From Archangium sp. (GTDB lineage: Bacteria; Myxococcota; Myxococcia; Myxococcales; Myxococcaceae): a stretch of DNA of 64,000 bases. Below the pieces are notes generated by a model. That model was not told the DNA's origin and searched no databases. It was given only the letters and a program-made list of their open reading frames with translations. This document shows, piece by piece, positions 26,516-34,681 of this stretch. The stretch lies in the NCBI GenBank assembly GCA_030681645.1, contig JAUXRX010000018.1, positions 434,001-498,000 of the forward strand. The letters are read 5' to 3'. The translations under genes and the position numbers were made by a program. Within the stretch, counting starts at the first letter, position 1, and every line of letters begins with the position of its first letter.

Positions 26516-27742
26516 ATGAAGCGGTTCCTCGAGCGATTGCGCCGCGTGTTTCCTCTGCGTGCCGGCGCGCTCGTCCTGCTTGCGGCTGCCGCGGCGCTCG
26601 TCTTCCTCTGGGCGCCGAAAGAAGCCGACTTCCTCCTCTACCCCGCGGGGCTGGTGGCGCTGCTGCTGGTGGTGGCCTGCACGGTGCTGGTGGCGCTCGG
26701 CACGCTCTGGCTGCGCCGCGCGGTGAAGACCCTCGACGTCACCGTGCCCGAGCGCCTCGAGACCACCCGCGCGACCGGCACGGGCTTCCGCTTTCCGTCG
26801 CTGGGGCGCTGGCTGGTGCTCGACGTCACGTTGTCCTGGGTCGAGCCGGCTGGTCTCGAGGTGCGGCTCGAGCCGCTCGAGGGCCTGCTGTCCGAGGTGG
26901 TCACCGCGAAGGCACGGGGGCGCTACACGCGGCTCGTGCGGCGCTTCACCGTGGAAGACGTGTTCGGCCTCACCCGCTTGAGCTTCGACGTCGCGTGGCC
27001 CGTCGCCCTCTCCATCGCGCCCGCGTCGGCGAAGCAGGGGGCGCAGCTCGCGGCGGGGCGATCGCAGGGCGAGACGCTCGCCAACCCCGCGGGCCGCGCC
27101 GAGGGCGATCTCGTGGAGATGCGCCAGTACGCCTACGGCGACTCGATGCGCCACGTGCTGTGGAAGGTGTACGCCCGGTCGCGCAAGCTGCTGGTGCGCA
27201 TGCCCGAGCGGGCGCTCGCGCCGGGGCCGGTGAGCGTGGCCTTCTTCGTCGCGGGTCCCGATGACGAGGCGAGCGCCGGCGCGGCGCGCCTCTACGTCGA
27301 GGCCGGGTTGCTCGGGGCTGACCTGCTCTTCACGGCCGATGGCTCGGCAGCCCCGGCGCGCTCGGCCAGAGACGCGGTCGAGCAGTTGGTCGACTCGAGC
27401 ACGCAGCGCGAGCACGGGGCGGGGGCGCTCGACGCCGCGGCCGCGCAGATCGACCCCGGCCGGCTCACGTCGTGCCTGCTCTTCGTGCCGCCCGTCGACG
27501 GGGCGTGGCGGCAGCGGGTGGTGGGCTTCGTGCGGAAGCACTCGTTGAGCGCGTCGGTGATCATCGGCGTCGACGAGGTGGGGGAACAGCCGGCGCGGCA
27601 CTCTCGGCTCGAGTCGTTCCTCTTTCAGCCCGAGGAGACGCTCGACACCGCGCGGCCGTCGCTGAAGAAGTTGCGGGAGGCGCTCGAGGCCGACGGGCTG
27701 CCGGTGAAGGTGCTCCACCGCACCACGGGGCAGCTCTCATGA
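26516..27742 (+). CDS. DUF58 membrane protein, first gene of MoxR operon
   Basis: The start is the ATG at 26516. Two membrane helices come first (about residues 15-35 and 45-70), followed by a soluble beta-rich part. The DUF58 signature is clear: G-D-L-V-E-MRQYAYGDSMRHVLWKVYARSRKLLVR. DUF58 proteins are regularly encoded with MoxR ATPases and transglutaminase-like membrane proteins, as here. Their molecular role is not settled, but they often contain a vWA-like core that could be the MoxR partner. This gene heads a tightly packed run of five or six genes reaching 34681. Its stop overlaps a small open frame (27739) that leads to the transglutaminase gene. Confidence 0.88.
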   Translation: MKRFLERLRRVFPLRAGALVLLAAAAALVFLWAPKEADFLLYPAGLVALLLVVACTVLVALGTLWLRRAVKTLDVTVPERLETTRATGTGFRFPSLGRWLVLDVTLSWVEPAGLEVRLEPLEGLLSEVVTAKARGRYTRLVRRFTVEDVFGLTRLSFDVAWPVALSIAPASAKQGAQLAAGRSQGETLANPAGRAEGDLVEMRQYAYGDSMRHVLWKVYARSRKLLVRMPERALAPGPVSVAFFVAGPDDEASAGAARLYVEAGLLGADLLFTADGSAAPARSARDAVEQLVDSSTQREHGAGALDAAAAQIDPGRLTSCLLFVPPVDGAWRQRVVGFVRKHSLSASVIIGVDEVGEQPARHSRLESFLFQPEETLDTARPSLKKLREALEADGLPVKVLHRTTGQLS

Positions 27743-27807
27743 TGCGGACGGGCAGAATTCGCAGCGCCGCCTCCGCTCGGGGTGAACGGTTGGGAGGCGC
27801 GCGATGA
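27739..27807 (+). CDS. 22-codon open frame coupled at both ends (possible leader peptide)
   Basis: ATG 27739 overlaps the stop of the DUF58 gene (ATGA), and the stop of this small frame at 27805-27807 overlaps the ATG of the transglutaminase gene (ATGA). The peptide is basic (MMRTGRIRSAASARGERLGG...) and includes a half-copy of the dispersed repeat (27771-27789). It may carry ribosomes across the gap and so couple the two large genes, or it may be an accident of the repeat insertion. Confidence 0.3.
   Translation: MMRTGRIRSAASARGERLGGAR
27771..27789. repeat. Half-copy of the dispersed repeat (CTCCGCTCGGGGTGAACGG)
   Basis: This 19-bp segment matches one arm of the inverted pairs at 30901, 32842 and 36888. 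It lies in the short space between the DUF58 and transglutaminase-like genes. Confidence 0.75.
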
Positions 27808-29873
27808 GCCCCTCGCTCGCGAGAGACTCGGGCACCGTCACGCTGCTCAAGGCGCTGTTGCTGAGCGCCGCGGTGGTGCTGATCCTCTGGTCGCTCGCCA
27901 CCCCGCCTGGCCTGCTCGCCGCGGTCGCCGGCACGCTCTTCGCCACGCTGCTCGCGCACCGGCTCGAAGACGCGCGCCTGCGAATGATCAACTGGGTCGT
28001 GCTCGGCCTGGGGCTGGTGCTCGCCGGCCAGCTCGCCTCGCGCTTCCTCTCGGCGTTCGCCTCGTTCCTGCCGCCGTGGTTCACCCTGATGACGGCCGAC
28101 GCCCTGGTGCTGGGCTCGACCGCGTTCGGCTTCTTCCTCGCGCTGCGGCTCTGCTCGTCCCGCTGGCGGGTGTTCTCGGTGCTCGAGCTGGGCATCGTGG
28201 TCTTCGCCGTCGCGCACGCGTTCGCAGATCATCGCCACATGCGCATTCACCAGCCCCGCTTCCTGAGCGACTGGGCCTGGTCGCACGGCCTCGAGCCCGA
28301 GCCGGTGCTCTCGGTGCTGGGCGTCACGGCGATGGCGCTCTCGGCGCTGCTGCTGCTCCGCGTGAGCCGCGCGCGGCGGCTGGCGGCGATGTTCCTGCTC
28401 TTCCTCGGCGGCATCCTGGTGCTCCTGCTCGGCGAGCAGCCGCGCCTCGACGTGCCGAAGGAAGACGAGCTGGGCGTGCGCGGGAACGAGAACGACAAGG
28501 ACAAGGACAAGAAGCAGGGCGGAGGCAGCCGCAAGAACAACAAGCCACCCGAGCCGATCGCCGTGGCGGTGCTGCACGACGATCTCCCCGAGTCCGACGC
28601 GCTCTATTTCCGCCAGGCGGTGCGCTCGAAGCTCACCGGCGATCGCCTCGTGGAAGACGGGTCGGGCACCTTCGACACCGACGTACCCACGCGCTTCCCC
28701 GCGGGCTCTCCGGTGCGCGTGGCCACGCCCCAGGTGCCCGCGTTCCACCGGCGGCTGCACACCTCGATGTTCCTGCTCGTCGATCACGCCCAGCTCTTCG
28801 GCGTGGGGTTCCCCGAGGAACTGGCGCCGTTGCCCAACCCGAACCCGCGCCGCTTCGTGGCGGCCTACGACGTCGACTCCCAGTTCCTCACCCGGCCCAT
28901 CGAGCGGATGCTCGGCCGCACCGCCATGCCCGCCGACTGGTCCGAGGCGCAGCGCAAGCACTACACCGAGCTCCCCCCCGACCCCCGCTACCTGGAGCTG
29001 TCCGAGCGCCTCGTGCGCGACGTCGACCCGCGCTTCGTCGGCGACGACATCATGAAGGCGCTCGCCATCAAGCAGTACCTCGAGAAGGAAGGCTTCTATT
29101 CCCTCGAGGACAAGACGCTCGAGGGCGACGACCCGGTGGCGCAGTTCCTCTTCGGCGATCTGCGCGGGTACTGCGTGCACTTCGCCCACGCCGCGGTGTT
29201 CCTGCTCCGCAGCCAGGGCCTGCCGGCGCGCGTGGCCATCGGCTACGGCGTGCAGACGCAGCAGCGCGGCGCGGGCTCGGCGGTGCTGATCTTCGCCAAC
29301 GAGGCCCACGCCTGGCCCGAGCTCTACGTGGACGGGGTCGGCTGGGTGACCTTCGACATCCTGCCCGAGCGCTCCGACGAGCCGCCCTCGCCACACGTCG
29401 ACCAGGATCTCGAGGCGGCCCTCGGTGAGCTCGCCCGCAAGGACCCGCCCAACACCCTCGAAGACACCTCGCCGCTGGTCATTCCCTGGGAGCTGATCGG
29501 CTTCGCCGCCGGCAGCCTCGCCGGCCTCGCGCTCGTGCTCGCCTTCGGGGTGAAGGTGTACCGGCGCCTCGGCCGCGGCTCGCATCGGCTGGTGTACCGC
29601 GCGGTGCTCGACGTCTTCTCCGATCTCGGCCAGCAGCGCCGCAAGGGTGAGAGCCGCGAGCGTCACGCCCGCCGGCTCGCCGCGCGCGCGCCCAGCTTCG
29701 TGCCGCTGACCTCGACGCACCTGCGCCTCACCCTCGGTCACGATGACCCCGAGAGCCGCGCCCAGCTCGAGGCGCTCGCCCGCGCCACCCGCGCCGAGCT
29801 GCGCCAGCACACCCCCTTCTTCGCCCGCGTGGGCGCACTCCTCAACCCTGTCGGCTGGTGGTTCACCCGATGA
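27804..29873 (+). CDS. Membrane transglutaminase-like protein, TgpA type (689 aa)
   Basis: ATG 27804 follows GGGAGG. The first ~200 residues contain five or six membrane helices. A charged Lys/Asn/Asp stretch and a periplasmic part follow, and then the transglutaminase-like core with GYCVHFAHAAVF (Cys457), NEAHAWPELYV (His502) and VTFDILPE (Asp518), a complete Cys-His-Asp triad. A last membrane helix (about residues 560-580) precedes a cytoplasmic tail resembling the DUF4129-type end. Length and layout fit Pseudomonas TgpA. The family may cross-link or cleave peptide bonds in the periplasm; the substrate is unknown. It lies between DUF58 and MoxR genes, the usual trio. Confidence 0.88.
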   Translation: MSPSLARDSGTVTLLKALLLSAAVVLILWSLATPPGLLAAVAGTLFATLLAHRLEDARLRMINWVVLGLGLVLAGQLASRFLSAFASFLPPWFTLMTADALVLGSTAFGFFLALRLCSSRWRVFSVLELGIVVFAVAHAFADHRHMRIHQPRFLSDWAWSHGLEPEPVLSVLGVTAMALSALLLLRVSRARRLAAMFLLFLGGILVLLLGEQPRLDVPKEDELGVRGNENDKDKDKKQGGGSRKNNKPPEPIAVAVLHDDLPESDALYFRQAVRSKLTGDRLVEDGSGTFDTDVPTRFPAGSPVRVATPQVPAFHRRLHTSMFLLVDHAQLFGVGFPEELAPLPNPNPRRFVAAYDVDSQFLTRPIERMLGRTAMPADWSEAQRKHYTELPPDPRYLELSERLVRDVDPRFVGDDIMKALAIKQYLEKEGFYSLEDKTLEGDDPVAQFLFGDLRGYCVHFAHAAVFLLRSQGLPARVAIGYGVQTQQRGAGSAVLIFANEAHAWPELYVDGVGWVTFDILPERSDEPPSPHVDQDLEAALGELARKDPPNTLEDTSPLVIPWELIGFAAGSLAGLALVLAFGVKVYRRLGRGSHRLVYRAVLDVFSDLGQQRRKGESRERHARRLAARAPSFVPLTSTHLRLTLGHDDPESRAQLEALARATRAELRQHTPFFARVGALLNPVGWWFTR

Positions 29874-29886
29874 CGCGAAAGACCCC

Positions 29887-30879
29887 ATGATCCCAGTGCT
29901 CTCCACTCTCGAGGAAGTCCGCGGCGTCGCCGCCCGCCTGCGCGATCGCGTTCGCCACGACGTGATCGGCCGCGACGACATCATCGAGCTCGTCCTCATC
30001 TCGCTCTTCGCCGACGGCCACGTGCTGCTCGAGGACTACCCGGGCTCGGGCAAGACCACGCTCGCCAAGGCGCTGGGCCACGCGTTCGTCGAGGAACCGG
30101 CCGACTCGCTGGGCATCGCCACCTTCCGGCGCGTGCAGTTCACGCCCGACCTGCTGCCGTCCGACATCACGGGCGTCACCATCTTCGACACCGCGACCAA
30201 CCTGTTCTCGTTCCGCCGCGGGCCGGTGTTCGCGTCGATCCTCCTCGTGGACGAGATCAACCGCACCTCGCCCAAGGTGCAGTCGGCGCTGCTCGAGGCG
30301 ATGGCGGAGAAGCAGGTGACGGTCGACAACGTCAGCCACCGGCTCGACGACCTGTTCTTCGTGATGGCCACGCAGAACCCGCTCGACTCGGTGGGCACGT
30401 ACCCGCTGCCGCTGGCGCAGCTCGACCGGTTCCTCTTCAAGCTCACCATGAAGCACATCGACGCGGCGTCCGAGCTGAGGGTGCTCGAGGCCTGGGGCCG
30501 GCCGCGCGTGGCGATGGAGCTGCCGAAGGTGTACCGGGCCGAGGTGATCGCGGGTCGGGCGCTGCTGCGGGAGAAGATCGCGGTCTCGAGGGCGGTGCAG
30601 CAGTGCCTGGTGGACATCGCCACGGCCCTGCGTGACACCACCCGCACCCGGCAGGGCGTGTCGACCCGTTCACTGGTGCAGGCGATTCCCGCACTGCAGA
30701 CGCGCGCGCTGCTCAACGGCCGCGACTACGTGTCGTCCGAAGACATCGAGGCGCTCGCCTTCCCCATCTTCGCGCACCGCATGGAGCTGATGCCGGGCGT
30801 GCAGGCCGACCTGCTGGTGAAGGACGCGCTCAAGGGGCCCATCGAGAAGCTCTCGCGCTCGACCCTGGGTGCTGCGTGA
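29887..30879 (+). CDS. MoxR-family AAA+ ATPase (MoxR proper)
   Basis: I prefer the ATG at 29887, which starts MIPVLSTLEEV, over earlier in-frame starts that lie inside the upstream gene. Walker A is in DYPGSGKTTLAKA (residues 51-58), Walker B in SILLVDEINRTSPK, and sensor 1 in FVMATQNPLDSVGTYPLP. The length of 330 residues is normal. MoxR ATPases are thought to fold or assemble partner proteins together with vWA/DUF58 proteins. It is the third large gene of the operon, 13 bp after the transglutaminase gene, and its stop overlaps the GTG of the TPR gene (GTGA). Confidence 0.92.
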   Translation: MIPVLSTLEEVRGVAARLRDRVRHDVIGRDDIIELVLISLFADGHVLLEDYPGSGKTTLAKALGHAFVEEPADSLGIATFRRVQFTPDLLPSDITGVTIFDTATNLFSFRRGPVFASILLVDEINRTSPKVQSALLEAMAEKQVTVDNVSHRLDDLFFVMATQNPLDSVGTYPLPLAQLDRFLFKLTMKHIDAASELRVLEAWGRPRVAMELPKVYRAEVIAGRALLREKIAVSRAVQQCLVDIATALRDTTRTRQGVSTRSLVQAIPALQTRALLNGRDYVSSEDIEALAFPIFAHRMELMPGVQADLLVKDALKGPIEKLSRSTLGAA

Positions 30880-32810
30880 TCGTGCGACCCGAAGTGGGCG
30901 CCTCGACTGCGCTCGGCGTGAACGGAATCCGTTCAGCCCGAGCGGAGTCGAGGGCGATACTTCTGCTCCTCCTCCTCGCCGCGCTCCCCGCCCGGGCCGA
31001 CTTCGCCGACCACTTCACGCCCCGCGAGAAGACGCTCCTCGAAGAGCTCAGCCAGGGCCACTTCATCAAGGCGCGCGATCTCGCCGAGAAGATCCTCACC
31101 GATTCCCCCGGGTCCTTTCCGGCCACCTGGGCGATGGCGAAGGTGCACATCGACGAAGAAGGCAACCACGCGCGCGCGCTCGCCTGGGTCCGGCGCGCGC
31201 AGGACCTTCTCGGCGACGCGGACGACGAGTGGGGCATGAAGGTGGTGCTCGAAGAGCACTTCATCCTCGCCGAGATGAACCGCAACGAAGAGGCGCTGGC
31301 CGTGCTCGATCGCTTCGGAGAGAAGTACGGCCCGGCGCCCGAGTACCTGCGGGTGTGGCCGCTCTTCAAGTCAGGCCACGGCGCCGAGGCGCGGGTGATC
31401 GCCACCAAGCTCGCGGCCAGCGACGACGATACGGACCGCGCCGAGGGGTACAACGGGCTGCTCAGCATCGCGTTCGAAGAGCGCGATCGCGCGGGCACGT
31501 ACAAGTGGTCGATGGCGGGGGTCGAGGCGACCGGCGGGCGGAACTGCACCATCCTGCGCAACGCGTCGAGCGCCGCGTACATCCGCTTCCGGCTCGACCA
31601 GGCCGAGGAGCTCTCGCAGAAGGCGCGCAAGCTCAAGGACTGCATCGATCCCGTCGACAACCAGATCGCCAGCCTCTCGATCATCATGGGGCAGTTCCAG
31701 CAGGCGGTGGCCGCGCTCGAGTCGTCGCGCTCGACGTACATCGAGAAGCGCTACCGGCCGCACTTCGCGCTCGAGCGCCGCGGCGTGCTGGTCGATCTGC
31801 TCGAGGCGGTGGGCCAACCCGAAGAGGCGCTCAAGCTCGCCACCGAGCTCTACGGGCAACAGCAACGCATGGGGGTCTCCAGCGGCGCGCCCGAGATGGA
31901 ACGGCTCACGCGCACGCTGCGCTACCTCCACGCCCTCGACGGCCGCATCGCCCAGCTCGGGGAACAGGGCTCGTACGCCGAGCGGCTGAGCGGGCCTGCC
32001 TCGACGGCGGCTGAGCGGGCCCGCCTGGCGGCGACGCGGTGGGAAGTGCGGCGGGCGCTGGTGCAGCTGCTCGCCGGCGGAGATCGCCTGCTGGTGGTGA
32101 CCAGGCCGATGCTGGCCGACCCGGCGGACTGGTCGAACTGGCGCACCGGAGATCTGATCGAGATCGTCGGCACCGGGGTGATGCGCGCGGCGATTGCCCG
32201 CGCGCGCGCCATCGACGCCGCGTTCCCCGAGGCGACCGCACCCCTCGACGCCCTCGAGGGCGAGGTCGCCTGGCAGGAACACGCCTACGAGTCGGCGGTG
32301 AAGCTGGCCACGTCGGCGCTGGCGGGGCTGTCGAAGAAGGAAGCGCTCTGGCGCTGGCGAATCATGGCCTGGCGGGGTGATTCCCTGCGGCGGCTGGGGC
32401 GGCTCAACGAAGCGCGCGCCGACTACCAGGAACTCCTGCAGCGCTGGCCCACGGGCTTCCGCATGCTGGGGTTGACCGTGCCGGTGACGCTCTCGAACGA
32501 CGGCAGCACGCTCGCCCGCGAGACCGCCGCGCGGCTCGGACGCTCCACGCGCTTCGAGGTGAAGGACAAGGCGCCCTTCCAGCTCACCGTCAACGCGCGC
32601 GGGGCCGCGGTCGACCTCTGCCTGCTCGACGACAACGGCTCGCAGCTGGCGTGCGCGTCGGGCGAGGGCGCCGACCAGGCGCTCGAGGCGTTTCACGTGG
32701 CGGCGTTCTCCCCCAAGGTCTCGCTCACGCAGAGTGACCTGAAGAGCCTCGATGGAAGCCCGGTGCGCGTGGGCGCCGATCAGGCCATGAAGAAGCTGCT
32801 CGGCAAATGA
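30876..32810 (+). CDS. Exported TPR-like protein with a repeat inserted before its signal core (644 aa)
   Basis: GTG 30876 overlaps the MoxR stop (GTGA). Residues 9-26 are encoded by an inverted pair of the dispersed repeat, followed by the hydrophobic core ILLLLLLAALPARA and an expected cut before DFADHF. A later GTG at 30918, inside the repeat, would give a shorter signal peptide. The mature protein is made of helix pairs with TPR character (for example EELSQGHFIKARDLAEKIL, EAALALDR-like units and ARADYQELLQRWP), and the last ~120 residues look beta-rich. It should reach the periplasm. TPR proteins of this kind often accompany MoxR operons, but the role here is unknown. The stop overlaps the next start (ATGA). 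Confidence 0.8.
   Translation: MIVRPEVGASTALGVNGIRSARAESRAILLLLLLAALPARADFADHFTPREKTLLEELSQGHFIKARDLAEKILTDSPGSFPATWAMAKVHIDEEGNHARALAWVRRAQDLLGDADDEWGMKVVLEEHFILAEMNRNEEALAVLDRFGEKYGPAPEYLRVWPLFKSGHGAEARVIATKLAASDDDTDRAEGYNGLLSIAFEERDRAGTYKWSMAGVEATGGRNCTILRNASSAAYIRFRLDQAEELSQKARKLKDCIDPVDNQIASLSIIMGQFQQAVAALESSRSTYIEKRYRPHFALERRGVLVDLLEAVGQPEEALKLATELYGQQQRMGVSSGAPEMERLTRTLRYLHALDGRIAQLGEQGSYAERLSGPASTAAERARLAATRWEVRRALVQLLAGGDRLLVVTRPMLADPADWSNWRTGDLIEIVGTGVMRAAIARARAIDAAFPEATAPLDALEGEVAWQEHAYESAVKLATSALAGLSKKEALWRWRIMAWRGDSLRRLGRLNEARADYQELLQRWPTGFRMLGLTVPVTLSNDGSTLARETAARLGRSTRFEVKDKAPFQLTVNARGAAVDLCLLDDNGSQLACASGEGADQALEAFHVAAFSPKVSLTQSDLKSLDGSPVRVGADQAMKKLLGK
30901..30953. repeat. Inverted repeat pair, 25-bp arms, inside the TPR gene's signal peptide
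   Basis: The arms are 30901-30925 and 30929-30953, pairing at 22 of 25 positions with a 3-base loop (AAT). The arm consensus is CCTCGACTCCGCTCGGGGTG then AACGG. It lies in frame, from codon 9 to codon 26 of the coupled TPR gene. In mRNA it would fold into a strong hairpin just after the start codon. Confidence 0.85.
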
Positions 32811-34681
32811 GGCGCACCAACCACCCAGTCCGAGGGACCCTCCGTTCACCCCGAGCGGAGTCGAGGGGCGAGACTGCTCCCTGCGCCCCCTCGACTTCGC
32901 TCGGGGTGAACGGTGTGGTCTGCGTGCTTCTGCTTCTCCTCGCGCTCCCCGCGAGCGCGCAGGACCAGGCCCACTGCGTCGGCGGCAAGTGGACCAGCAG
33001 CAGCGGCTGGTCGGGCTGCCTGGTGTCCGGCAAGCGTGAAGGGGAGTGGACGTGGAAGCTCCCCGGTGGCCAGCTCATCGAGCGCTCCGAGTGGCTCCGC
33101 GGCACGCGGTCCGGGAAGTACGAGCGCTGGTTCGAGAGCTGTCAGATCGCCGAGCGCGGCGCGTTCAAGAATGGCCTGAAGGACGGCCCGTGGGTCCACT
33201 GGACCGACGAGGGAAAGAAGGATCGCGAGGGCAGCTACAAGGCCGGCCGCGAGACAGGCACGTGGATCAGCTACCACCCGGACACGGGCCTCAAGCACCT
33301 CGAGGGCCCGTACGTGCGCGGGCAGGCCGAGGGTCTCTTCACCGAGTACCTCCCGCACGGGGAGAAGTGGCGCGAGGTGAAGTTTCACCAGGGCCTGCGC
33401 GTGGGGCCCGGGCCCCTCGAGTGCGAGGACAAGAGCGGCGAGTGGACCGTCGACTTCAAGGGACGCCGCGAGGGCTGCACCGTCGACGACGAGCCCGAGG
33501 GCTCGTGGACCGGCTTCGACGGGGCGGGGAAGCTGCGCTGGCGCGCCGAGTACAAGGAAGGCCGGCTCGACGGCATGTACACGGACTACCACCCCACCGG
33601 CGAGGTGCTGCGCCAGGGCCGCTACAAGGGCGGCGCGCCCACGGGGAAGCACACCTTCGCCGCGCCCGACGGCGAGGTCTACGGCACGTCGATCATCCGC
33701 AACGGCGATGGGCAGTGGCGCGCGTTCCACCCCAACGGCCGTGTCTCGGAAGAAGCGAACTACCTCGGCGGCTGCGTGGACGGGGTGTGGCGCAGCTACA
33801 GCGAAGAAGGCCGGCTGCAGGTCGAGGCGAGCTACGCCGACTGCACGCGCGACGGCCCCTACACCTGGTTCCACACCAACGGGCAGCGCCGGCTCGTGGG
33901 CCAGTACAAGGCCGGCAAAGAGGTGGGGGAATGGAAGGCCTTCTACCTCAACGGAGATCCCGAGTTCCTCGGCCGCTACGAAGACGGGCTGCGCACCGGG
34001 CCGTGGAAGTTCTGGCGCTGGGGCCGGCAGTTGCGCACCGAAGGGCCGATGGAAGAGGACATCCCCAAAGGCCTGTGGACCGATTACCACCCGACCGGGA
34101 AGCCGAGCGCGAAGGGCGAGCGGGTCGGCGTGAACAACGAAGGCGCGTGGCAGACCTTCTGGTCGACGGGCGAGCCCTGGCGCGAGGTCGAGTACGTGCG
34201 CGGCCGCGACCAGGACGAAGCGGCGAGCACCTGCGGGCGCCTCGGCGGCGTGTGGAGCGCTGACGGCGAGCAGCGCACCCTGGGCTGCCTGGTGTGCCGC
34301 GCGCGGCCGGAAGACCAGGTCGAGATGGTCGGCGTCGGGGTGTGGACCTACTGGCACCCGAGCGGAGGCATCGAGAAGCAGGGCGCGTTGGTGGAAGGCA
34401 AGCCCTCAGGCGAGTGGAAGTTCTTCCACGACAACGGCGGGGTGATGATGCGCGGTCACTTCGATGGGGGCGTCGAGGCCGGCGCGTGGAACGGCGCGTA
34501 CCGCACCGGCCAGCCGCGCTTCGAGGGCTCGTACGCCGACGGCTTGCCCGACCAGCAGTGGACGAGCTGGTACCCGGACGGCGGGGTGATGTCGGTGGGC
34601 CGCTACGCCGCGGGGAAGAAGGTCGGCGAGTGGAAGTACGAGCGCGCAGGTCAGCTCGTGAGCGTCGACGCCGGCTTCTGA
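32807..34681 (+). CDS. Exported MORN-repeat protein (YwqK-like), 624 aa
   Basis: ATG 32807 overlaps the upstream stop (ATGA). Residues 12-36 come from an inverted pair of the dispersed repeat; then comes the hydrophobic core VVCVLLLLLALPASA with a cut before QDQAHC. The rest is a long series of MORN-type units of about 23 residues, with patterns such as G-x-W-x-x-Y-H-P-x-G, E-G-x-Y-x-x-G-x-x-x-G-x-W and DYHPTGEVLRQGRYKGG. Two Cys-bearing inserts interrupt them. MORN strips form elongated beta-hairpin sheets and often bind lipids or proteins. It is the last gene of the operon, and its final 31 bp overlap the 3' end of the opposite gene. Confidence 0.82.
   Translation: MRRTNHPVRGTLRSPRAESRGETAPCAPSTSLGVNGVVCVLLLLLALPASAQDQAHCVGGKWTSSSGWSGCLVSGKREGEWTWKLPGGQLIERSEWLRGTRSGKYERWFESCQIAERGAFKNGLKDGPWVHWTDEGKKDREGSYKAGRETGTWISYHPDTGLKHLEGPYVRGQAEGLFTEYLPHGEKWREVKFHQGLRVGPGPLECEDKSGEWTVDFKGRREGCTVDDEPEGSWTGFDGAGKLRWRAEYKEGRLDGMYTDYHPTGEVLRQGRYKGGAPTGKHTFAAPDGEVYGTSIIRNGDGQWRAFHPNGRVSEEANYLGGCVDGVWRSYSEEGRLQVEASYADCTRDGPYTWFHTNGQRRLVGQYKAGKEVGEWKAFYLNGDPEFLGRYEDGLRTGPWKFWRWGRQLRTEGPMEEDIPKGLWTDYHPTGKPSAKGERVGVNNEGAWQTFWSTGEPWREVEYVRGRDQDEAASTCGRLGGVWSADGEQRTLGCLVCRARPEDQVEMVGVGVWTYWHPSGGIEKQGALVEGKPSGEWKFFHDNGGVMMRGHFDGGVEAGAWNGAYRTGQPRFEGSYADGLPDQQWTSWYPDGGVMSVGRYAAGKKVGEWKYERAGQLVSVDAGF
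32842..32913. repeat. Inverted repeat pair inside the MORN gene's signal peptide
   Basis: The arms at 32842-32870 and 32884-32913 are almost perfectly complementary, with a 13-base loop. The sequence family is the same as at 30901 and 36888, but with the arms in the opposite order. The pair is in frame within codons 12-36, between the coupled start codon and the hydrophobic core. Confidence 0.88.
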
